Assembly (NCBI GenBank): GCA_934463035.1 | Contig: CAKSIG010000002.1 | Location: 235,294-299,293 of the forward strand | Origin: an uncultured Eubacteriales bacterium | GTDB taxonomy: Bacteria; Bacillota; Clostridia; Oscillospirales; Acutalibacteraceae | Direction of reading: 5' to 3' | DNA length: 64,000 nt | Shown: piece by piece, positions 58,170 to 64,000 of the stretch | How the letters are laid out: each line of letters starts with the position of its first letter | Position numbering within the stretch: position 1 is the first letter of the stretch | Position numbers and translations under genes: made by a program | Notes under the pieces: generated by a model | What the model was told of the DNA's origin: nothing | Databases searched by the model: none | Seen by the model: only the letters and a program-made list of their open reading frames with translations

Positions 58170-58580
58170 ATGGTCAAGGGACTGGTTCAGGATCCGATAT
58201 CTCTCATGAAAAATTCGAAAGATACAGCCAAAGATAATTTTTAAGCGGCACAAAATTTACTTGGTACGTTGATGGTGCATAAGGATAGTTGTGTTGGTAT
58301 AGCAGCGAATATGATAGGTTTGAGAAACGCATCATCTCTTTTCTTGACGAGAGTGAATCGACGCCTACATGCACAGTGATGCTCAATCCAGAAATTATAA
58401 AAAATGTGGTTCGTATGACACCGAAGAAGGAGGCCTTTCTCTTTTTGGCGGTCCCCGTCTGTGTAAGCGATATTAATCTATCAAAGTAAGATGGCAATTA
58501 ACGAGTTTCAAACACGCATAAAAACATTTACAGGATGGATGATGCAAATCATTCAGCATGAAGTGGATCATTGTAATTGA
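58170..58580 (+). pseudogene. Peptide deformylase pseudogene
   Basis: Reads MVKGLVQDPISLMKNSKDTAKDN, hits an in-frame stop (TAA near 58241), and continues with NLLGTLMVHKDSCVGIAANMIG, the deformylase G-x-G-x-A-A motif region. It then shifts frame near 58320 to RIISFLDESES...TVMLNPEII, and later again to FQTRIKTFTGWMMQIIQHEVDHCN, where HE-x-DH is the metal-binding motif. At least one stop and two frameshifts make it non-functional. The EGCLS loop is also damaged. Deformylase genes are essential, so this is a horizontally acquired or relocated copy. Its 3' end abuts the HamA gene. Confidence 0.75.
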
Positions 58581-58617
58581 TTTTGATATAAAACGGGATT
58601 TGAGAGGTGAAAATAAA

Positions 58618-59532
58618 TTGAGTAACAATGTGAACACCAGGGTTGAGGCTGACTTTTTAGATAATTTTCATTTGATTGTCGATGCGAAAGAAAAGCAAAA
58701 CAGATTAAAGTTTTTCTGCCCTATTATAGATGCAAACTCTTTGAGTTACGATAGACTTATTATTTCATTGAGGGATGCAGCGGGTCATTATTGTCTGTCT
58801 CGGCGAACATGGGATGAATATGTAAGAAGACCTATGCAACTGTCGCATTTGGTTAGAGAGAAGTTTCGCAAACTTAGTAGTAATGATGGCGAATTAGGTG
58901 AATTGCTACTATTCTCATTTCTTGAAACAGATTTAAAAGCACCAAAGTTGCTTACTAAGATGGAATTGAAAACAAATCCCAATTTGTATTTTAATGGTGC
59001 GGATGGTGTCCATTATTTAAAATTAGAAAATGGCGATTATCAATTGATTTTTGGTGAATCGAAAGTATATTCGGATTTGAGTGACGGAATTTCTGCGGCA
59101 TTAAATAGTATTAGAGATTTTAAAAACGACAACATCAAAGACGATGAAAGCGGTTCTGTCAAAGGAATTACTTTCGAAAAAGGGTTATTAAATGCTTGTA
59201 TCGCGCAAGAGACCTATTCTGAAGAAGAACGAGCATTCTTAAAAAGTCTAATATACCCTAACACATCAAGTCAATATAATGTTGATACTGCTTTTGCAGT
59301 GTTTGTTTTATATAATTTGGAAATTGACAAAAAAGAAAAGACGAGGAGTAATTCTGTTTTTCGCGAATGGTTATTTAGTAATATAAAGAGTGAAATAACA
59401 AGAATGCTTCCTAGTATTTTAGAAAGAATAGAGAGACGAGGATTGCTTGGGCATGCTTTCTACTTTTATCTTGTTCCGTTTGAGCAAATGGATGAAAACC
59501 AAAAAGAAGTTTTAACAAAGGTGGTGGAATAG
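58618..59532 (+). CDS. hamA: HamA, Hachiman defence nuclease subunit (DUF1837)
   Basis: 304-aa protein from TTG 58618, with GAGAGGTGA 7 bases upstream. The frame extends to ATG 58558, but that part overlaps the deformylase relic. The DUF1837 pattern is present: GELLLFSFLETDLKAPKLLTKMELKTNPNLYFNGADGVHYLKL and the strand-helix LIFGESKVYSDLSDGISAALNSI, where Asp and E-x-K give a PD-(D/E)XK-like nuclease site. In Hachiman, HamA is held by the helicase HamB and released to degrade DNA on infection. It overlaps hamB by one base (TAGTG). Confidence 0.8.
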   Translation: MSNNVNTRVEADFLDNFHLIVDAKEKQNRLKFFCPIIDANSLSYDRLIISLRDAAGHYCLSRRTWDEYVRRPMQLSHLVREKFRKLSSNDGELGELLLFSFLETDLKAPKLLTKMELKTNPNLYFNGADGVHYLKLENGDYQLIFGESKVYSDLSDGISAALNSIRDFKNDNIKDDESGSVKGITFEKGLLNACIAQETYSEEERAFLKSLIYPNTSSQYNVDTAFAVFVLYNLEIDKKEKTRSNSVFREWLFSNIKSEITRMLPSILERIERRGLLGHAFYFYLVPFEQMDENQKEVLTKVVE

Positions 59533-62144
59533 TGAATATTATTGATGAAATGGCTTTGGAAGCTATAAAAGACGATTATTTTTTATCACTATTTCATACT
59601 GCAGAAAAAATGTATTGGCAGCATATTCTTGAACCTCAAAAACTATCAACTTGTGTTTTTTCGTCAAAAGAATATGCTGACATTTTGACTTTTGCTGATA
59701 TTCTATCGTTATCTTCGGTTGCAGATCATAGAAATTTTGCAATCAAAATAATTAGTTGTCTTAATCATACATATTCATCGGATGCAAAGTTTCAGTATTA
59801 TTCACGAGGTATAATGATCAGACTAGGAAATTTCCCTGGATATGATTTATTATCTTCTAATGATACTGAAGAAAACACTATATTGCCATTGGATATCAGT
59901 TTTGAAAAACAATTTAAGGAGATAATTAATAAAGACCAATATAGTGATAAAGTTTTTACGGATGAACAATATTATATGTTGGAAACTCTGTTGGATAAAA
60001 ACCATTTTAGTTTTTCTGGACCCACTTCGTTTGGAAAATCCTTTATTTTAACATCATTTATAAAAAATCTTATGATGAACAACAGACGAGGACTTAATAT
60101 TGTTTTTTTAGTCCCTACTCGTGCGCTAGTATCACAAACATTGAAAAAATTAAAACACGTCGTAGATGATGTTGAAGGATATTTTTTGAGCTCTAGTCCC
60201 GATATTCCTGCATTATTGCATAATAGGAATCCACATTACATTTTTGTGTTTACACCGGAAAGATTATTGCATTATTTTTCAGTCGCATCGAATCCAACAA
60301 TTGAGTATGTTTTCGTGGATGAAGCTCAAAAAATACTATCTGATGATACCCGATCTGCTGTTTATTATCATGCTATATCTTTGGCTGAAAGGAAAAGTTG
60401 CAAACTGTTTTTTTCTTCGCCTAACATTAGCAATGTAGATATTTTCTTGAAATTATTTAATAAAACATCTACAGAAACCAAAACGATTACAGAATCTCCT
60501 GTTTGTCAGACAAGAATGTTTATTGATATGATTGATAAACAAATTAAACTTTTTTCTGATATAGATGAAGTATATACTGAAAACTACAATCTGCCAAACC
60601 GTTTACCGGAATTAATTGAATATATATCCAAGAACATAGATCCTAATAATCCTAAGAGCTTAATATATTGTAATACGATAGATGATACTATTGAATGCGC
60701 AAGACAAATGGAAGCCTACCTAAACATAACGCCCTCTGCTAACTTAAATGCCGCAGCGGATGAAATTGCAACATTTATACATAAAGATTATTACTTGGTT
60801 GATTTTATACGCAAGGGTGTAGGTTTCCATTTTGGCAAACTACCGCAGAGAGTAAGAGATATTGTTGAACGGTTATATGAAAATGGAGATATAAACTATT
60901 TATTTTGCACCTCAACACTTTTAGAAGGAGTTAATTTGCCAGCACAAAATATCTTTATTCTAAATAATCAAATTGGCAACAAAAATTTGCAAAGTATCGA
61001 TTTTTGGAATCTTGCCGGAAGGGCAGGACGTCTAGCCAAAGAGTTGTGTGGCAATGTAATCTGTATAAGATGGATCAGCAAAGATGGACGTTGGAATACT
61101 TCCGATAGTTTAAAAATAATCAAAAATAAGCAACTGGAAGAAATAAGTACGGATGTTTTGACGGGAAAGGAGAATTTTTATAAGAACATAATTCGTGCAG
61201 CTCAAGGCAAACCATTTACACGCAAAAACGTTTCAGAAAACCAGCGTCGAGTCTATAATGCTTTTTCCAACGTGCTATGTGCCCACTTCTTTGATGATCA
61301 GCCTAGTTTGTTAAGAAATGAGATGCAAAAGAAAGAACCAGAAGGTGTTAAGATCTTGACTGACATTAACAAAAGTATCTCTATACCTTCAAGTATTGTT
61401 TCTCGGTTTCCTCTAATTAAAGTGCATTATCAAAATGAAATTTGGGAAACAACTTCTTTGCTTACTCCGCCATTAGCAGACCCAACATACGATAATTGTT
61501 TGAAAATGTTGGATATACTATTTGAATTGTATCATTGGGATCTAGAAGAAAGCGGAGGAAGAAATCCCTTGTTCCCTAAGGGGAATAAAAACTTTATTAA
61601 GCATTATGCTAGTTTAATGACGGATTGGATGAACAGTAAATCCATCAATGAAATTATTAACCAAACACTATATAATTATCGCGGGAAGGATATTGCGGTT
61701 GGTTATCTGCCGACAGGTCAAATGGACATGGTGAGGTTCAATCCGAGTAATAAGCGCCACATTAATATAGTGATAAACAAAACAATAAGTGAAATTGATT
61801 CTATTATTAGATTTGCTTTAAAGAATTATTTTGAAAATTATTATACTATTCTCGAGTATCGGGATGGTAAGGAGCACTGCGGACAGGATTGGGCTCTGTA
61901 CATGGAACATGGAACGACAAAAAAAGAGCTTATTGAAATTCAAAAGTTAGGCGTTCCGAGACATTTATCCAAACTGTTTTATGATGATTTCAAAGGGTTT
62001 ATTACCTATAACGATGATGGTGAGTTAGTGTCTATAAAAACAACTGCAATATGCGAAAAATTAAATTCAACTAGCAAACCTGAATATGCTGAATTAAAGG
62101 AAGCTTTAATTGAAAACTATATTATCGACAATAAATCTTTGTGA
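59532..62144 (+). CDS. hamB: HamB, Hachiman superfamily 2 helicase subunit
   Basis: 870-aa Ski2/DEAD-like helicase. It has an N-terminal helical part (1 to about 140), Walker A in SGPTSFGKSFILTSFI (about 161-176), VFLVPTRALVSQTL (motif Ia), VFVDEAQKI (DEAQ motif II near 262), SLIYCNTIDDT, and motif VI in WNLAGRAGRLAKE (about 492-504). The C-terminal 300 residues are accessory. GTG start at 59532 after AAGGTGG. Gene order and the 1-bp overlap with hamA are those of Hachiman. It is AT-rich compared with the host genes, which supports recent transfer. Confidence 0.85.
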   Translation: MNIIDEMALEAIKDDYFLSLFHTAEKMYWQHILEPQKLSTCVFSSKEYADILTFADILSLSSVADHRNFAIKIISCLNHTYSSDAKFQYYSRGIMIRLGNFPGYDLLSSNDTEENTILPLDISFEKQFKEIINKDQYSDKVFTDEQYYMLETLLDKNHFSFSGPTSFGKSFILTSFIKNLMMNNRRGLNIVFLVPTRALVSQTLKKLKHVVDDVEGYFLSSSPDIPALLHNRNPHYIFVFTPERLLHYFSVASNPTIEYVFVDEAQKILSDDTRSAVYYHAISLAERKSCKLFFSSPNISNVDIFLKLFNKTSTETKTITESPVCQTRMFIDMIDKQIKLFSDIDEVYTENYNLPNRLPELIEYISKNIDPNNPKSLIYCNTIDDTIECARQMEAYLNITPSANLNAAADEIATFIHKDYYLVDFIRKGVGFHFGKLPQRVRDIVERLYENGDINYLFCTSTLLEGVNLPAQNIFILNNQIGNKNLQSIDFWNLAGRAGRLAKELCGNVICIRWISKDGRWNTSDSLKIIKNKQLEEISTDVLTGKENFYKNIIRAAQGKPFTRKNVSENQRRVYNAFSNVLCAHFFDDQPSLLRNEMQKKEPEGVKILTDINKSISIPSSIVSRFPLIKVHYQNEIWETTSLLTPPLADPTYDNCLKMLDILFELYHWDLEESGGRNPLFPKGNKNFIKHYASLMTDWMNSKSINEIINQTLYNYRGKDIAVGYLPTGQMDMVRFNPSNKRHINIVINKTISEIDSIIRFALKNYFENYYTILEYRDGKEHCGQDWALYMEHGTTKKELIEIQKLGVPRHLSKLFYDDFKGFITYNDDGELVSIKTTAICEKLNSTSKPEYAELKEALIENYIIDNKSL

Positions 62145-62228
62145 TTATGTTTTCGGTTTTATGGTGTTTTTCTCTGGACTTCCGCCTCGACCTGTGGTAC
62201 TGTTGTGTACTGCAAAGGAGGTGCGGAT

Positions 62229-62492
62229 ATGGCACAGATGAGTTTAGAAGAATTATACCGCGGAGAAGGTGTGGGAGAGAAGTACGGCATCCTGGGTGAA
62301 GTGATGAAAGACTTTTTCCAAAATGGATGTCCGTCGGAATACGACGAGCGGACTTGGCTTGATATGCTGCTTGTAAAACACGCGCTGATTGCAGCAGAGA
62401 AAATGAAAAGTGAGGGCGACACGGTGTCGGGTATGACCGATGACATGTCGTCCTCTTCTTATGTGAGGTGCAATGCGCATGACAACACTTGA
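62229..62492 (+). CDS. Small accessory protein of the integrated element, copy 2
   Basis: 87-aa protein from ATG 62229 with AGGAGG upstream. Core: SLEELYRGEGVGEKYGIL...NGCPSEYDERTWLDMLLVKHALIAAEKMKSEGDTVSGM, close to the gene at 49638 except for four extra residues. It has no recognised domain. The 60 bp before the start, including CTGGACTTCCGC and TGTGGTACTGTTGTGTACTG, are also duplicated. It marks the right end of the defence cargo. Confidence 0.65.
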   Translation: MAQMSLEELYRGEGVGEKYGILGEVMKDFFQNGCPSEYDERTWLDMLLVKHALIAAEKMKSEGDTVSGMTDDMSSSSYVRCNAHDNT

Positions 62493-62754
62493 AGATTTAT
62501 ATTACGGCAACATCGTTCCTCACGAACACAGTTTTAAGCGCGGGAGTGCTTACAGCGAAGTGTTGAGCTATGTTATCCGGCATCAGGACAGCTTAATACC
62601 GACGCTTTCGGCTCAGCAAAAAGAAGCCTTTGAAAAGCTCAAAGACTGCGAGGCGGAACTGCACGGTATGAATGAGCGCGAAGCGTTTATCAGCGGCTTT
62701 AAGCTCGCGGCGAGAATCATGACCGAAGTGTTGTACGAGCCGTCAGAGGATTGA
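62479..62754 (+). CDS. DUF6809-like accessory protein, intact copy
   Basis: 91-aa helical protein from ATG 62479, overlapping the previous gene by 14 bp, with GAGGTG 8 bases upstream. Core: MTTLEDLYYGNIVPHEHSFKRGS...SALQ-type helix SLIPTLSAQQKEAFEKLKDCEAELHGMNEREAFISGFKLAARIMTEVL. I know similar proteins from integrative elements of gut Clostridia, and their role is unknown. The homologue at 49876 is frameshifted. Confidence 0.65.
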   Translation: MTTLEDLYYGNIVPHEHSFKRGSAYSEVLSYVIRHQDSLIPTLSAQQKEAFEKLKDCEAELHGMNEREAFISGFKLAARIMTEVLYEPSED

Positions 62755-62823
62755 ATTTGCAGAAACAAGGCCGAGCCGATTTCGCGGTTTGGCCTTGCGA
62801 TTTTCAGTTCGACCCAGCACGGT

Positions 62824-62854
62824 TAAAATCTGCACCGCAGAAAACAAAGAAAAC
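62824..62854 (+). repeat. Border motif copy 6
   Basis: ATCTGCACCGCAGAAAACAA followed by AGAAAAC. It lies between the accessory pair and the Xis/RepA module, at the right end of the cargo. Confidence 0.6.
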
Positions 62855-62901
62855 AGTATTCCCGCAAAAGCGCCGGAATATACACTGTTGGCGCAAAAAA
62901 C

Positions 62902-62930
62902 TTGACAGAATTTTTCCAGTATGTTATACT
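62902..62930 (+). promoter_or_regulatory. Promoter of the Xis/RepA operon
   Basis: TTGACA (62902-62907) and TATACT (62925-62930), 17 bp apart. It reads through a 180-nt leader with the hairpin at 62986. Confidence 0.65.
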
Positions 62931-62985
62931 GCAAGTAAAGAAAGCAACCGACAATTGAATACACATATTTTTATTTTGAGTTTCA

Positions 62986-63045
62986 GACTCGCACTTACAT
63001 AATCACCGATGCAACTACGCATCGGGATTGAGTGCGGGTCTTTTT
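62986..63045 (+). promoter_or_regulatory. Attenuator-like nested hairpin in the Xis leader
   Basis: GACTCGCACT pairs with AGTGCGGGTC, and inside it CCGATGC pairs with GCATCGG. TTTTTGTTTT follows, so this is a complete terminator placed before, not after, the genes. Regulated read-through would control excision and replication genes, as in leader attenuators of conjugative transposons (inference). Confidence 0.65.
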
Positions 63046-63115
63046 GTTTTGCAAAACAGCAGTCCTCTACATAACACGGCGAAAAACCGTGTGAATTTAA
63101 CAGGAGGAAAAACCA

Positions 63116-63325
63116 ATGAAAGAATCTGTTTACACCGCTTATGAGGATCTGCCACTGTTCCTTAATGCTGAAACGGTAGCCAAGCTCCTCGGCATCTCCA
63201 TCTCAAGCAGCTACGAGCTGATGCACGAGAAAGGGTTTCCGTCGTTGCGTATCGGCTCACGGCTCATCGTACCGAAAGAAAAGTTCCGAAAGTGGGTGGA
63301 CGAACATTCGGGAGGCGGTAAATGA
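63116..63325 (+). CDS. Excisionase-like helix-turn-helix protein
   Basis: 69-aa winged-helix protein of the excisionase family (HTH_17): LPLFLNAETVAKLLGISISSSYELMHEKGFPSLRIGSRLIVPKEKFRKWVDEH. AGGAGG is 8 bases before ATG. It is followed by a 4-bp overlap (ATGA) with the RepA-like gene. In integrative elements such proteins bend DNA at att sites and favour excision. The matching integrase is not in the window and is expected further right. Confidence 0.8.
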   Translation: MKESVYTAYEDLPLFLNAETVAKLLGISISSSYELMHEKGFPSLRIGSRLIVPKEKFRKWVDEHSGGGK

Positions 63326-63762
63326 AATACAATCGCTATCCGAAACGGGACGCACTAAAGGATTATTTCCCCGTGCCGAATGAAATATTTTGTTTGGGAC
63401 TGAGCAGCGGTGAGATTGCTGTCTATGCGTATCTGCTCCGATGTGAAAACCGAAAAACCTTTCAGTGCCATCCAAGCTACAAAACGATTGGCAACGCTGT
63501 CGGCATGAGCAAAAACACCGTCAAGAAATATGTAGACAGCCTGATTGAAAAGCAGCTGATTACTGCCGAGCCGACTTCCGTCATCACCCAAGACGGAGAA
63601 AAACGCAACGGCAATTTGCGCTATACAATACGCCCGATTAGGGAAGCATTGGAGCAGTATTACGAGCAACAGCTGATACGGCTGCACGAAGAAGTTCGGC
63701 GTCAGGCAGCCTTGAAAAAACTCGCCGAATTTGACCGCAAACACGGGAAATCGGCGGTTTAA
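63322..63762 (+). CDS. RepA-like/HTH replication initiator
   Basis: 146-aa protein with a HTH_36-type winged helix: YFPVPNEIFCLGLSSGEIAVYAYLLRCENRKTFQCHPSYKTIGNAVGMSKNTVKKYVDSLIEKQLITAEPTSV, then a charged helix (YYEQQLIRLHEEVRRQAALKKLAEFDRKHG). Small initiators of this form drive rolling-circle or theta replication of excised gut integrative elements. It overlaps the xis gene by 4 bp. A hairpin and short repeats follow, possibly origin sequences. Confidence 0.7.
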   Translation: MKYNRYPKRDALKDYFPVPNEIFCLGLSSGEIAVYAYLLRCENRKTFQCHPSYKTIGNAVGMSKNTVKKYVDSLIEKQLITAEPTSVITQDGEKRNGNLRYTIRPIREALEQYYEQQLIRLHEEVRRQAALKKLAEFDRKHGKSAV

Positions 63763-63801
63763 CGGCAGTTTTACGGCTCGTCCGAAAACAAGCAGGAGAA
63801 A

Positions 63802-63829
63802 GCGAGGGGTTGCCTTGCTTTCCCCTCGC
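63802..63829. terminator. Hairpin after the RepA-like gene
   Basis: GCGAGGGG pairs with CCCCTCGC around a 12-base loop. No T-run follows, so it may be an origin structure rather than a terminator. Confidence 0.45.
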
Positions 63830-63899
63830 AGGACACAGCGGACGGCAACGCCGACCGCATAAGGGTTTGTACGGCTTTTGCAATCCGGTTACGAAACCG

Positions 63900-63955
63900 C
63901 AATTTAGGGGTTGCTCGAATTTTAACCTCGCTGATTTAGGGGTTGCGAATTTTAC
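63900..63955 (+). repeat. Short direct repeats downstream of the RepA-like gene
   Basis: ATTTAGGGGTTGC followed by (TC)GAATTTTA occurs twice (63902 and 63935), with a third partial ATTTAG at 63961. Such iteron-like repeats next to an initiator gene may be its binding sites. The last 240 bp of the window contain no gene that I can support. Confidence 0.45.
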
Positions 63956-64000
63956 CGCAAATTTAGCTGGATATTCCGCCATGTATGTGGTATTGTGTTG

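Noticed and set aside
43340..62854. CRISPR array from the recurring motif
   Set aside because: Six copies are spaced by hundreds to thousands of bases with genes between; no cas genes or regular spacers.
63638..63982. Minus-strand 114-codon frame at the window end
   Set aside because: Arg/Pro/Cys-rich product typical of a shadow, opposite the RepA-like gene and the repeat area; no ribosome site.

Overview
The window looks like a chromosome segment from a gut-type Clostridia (Eubacteriales, most likely Oscillospiraceae/Ruminococcaceae-like). The evidence is a Re-type citrate synthase, an Aquifex-type aconitase, Sfp, LCP, PlsY and AI-2E families of Firmicutes character, many consensus TTGACA-17-TATAAT promoters, and AGGAGG ribosome binding sites. 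This taxonomic call is inference from gene families and style only.

Region 1 (1-13 kb) is core and accessory metabolism. A minus-strand operon, Re-citrate synthase - GntR regulator - aconitase - NAD isocitrate dehydrogenase, supplies 2-oxoglutarate. A FadR-like palindrome sits over its promoter. It is followed by a C39-like peptidase, mannose-6-phosphate isomerase, ROK glucokinase, a GH63-like glycosidase, L-rhamnose isomerase, a CarD-like regulator and an ArsR / P1B Zn-Cd exporter pair. Two families of MITE-like elements with TA ends lie in the intergenic DNA. One supplies the last codons and the stop of the aconitase gene. The other is inserted in the leader of what looks like a type I toxin-antisense RNA locus.

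Region 2 (14.0-24.2 kb) is a very compact, single-direction phage-like block: small and large terminase, a membrane peptide, scaffold, capsid with an Ig-like tail, portal, connector, a 699-aa hub-like protein, a lipoprotein of the glycosyl-hydrolase-like 10 family, an XhlA-like protein, a holin and an amidase-SPOR endolysin. No integrase, repressor, replication gene, tape measure or tail tube is visible. It could be a decayed podovirus, a domesticated particle or a gene-transfer-agent-like system.

Region 3 (24.3-43.3 kb) is ordinary chromosome: HtrA protease, a small XRE gene between repeated hairpins, RF3, an ECF sigma / anti-sigma pair, glycolipid and phospholipid synthesis genes, Sfp, AraC, LCP, PurA, an aminotransferase with a divergent LysR, an aldo-keto reductase with a divergent MerR, and acetyltransferases.

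Region 4 (43.3-64 kb) is a composite integrated island. Two blocks of about 470 bp carry a 3' tRNA-Pro remnant, a terminator and a relic of a coding tail, probably integrase. They mark two tandem elements integrated at the same tRNA gene, whose intact copy should lie to the right of the window. The first element holds an orphan nucleotidyltransferase, an HTH / nucleotidyltransferase toxin-antitoxin pair, an XRE / Dam methylase / nuclease-DGQHR operon and a Nudix hydrolase. The second holds a HEPN protein, Mrr, a Vsr-Dcm fusion with an HpaII-type nuclease, a second C5 methylase with an HNH nuclease, a broken peptide deformylase and a Hachiman (HamAB) system. It then runs into an Xis / RepA-like module that continues past the window. 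A short motif recurs six times in one orientation at the borders of these cargo blocks, and a pair of small accessory genes is duplicated at both cargo ends.
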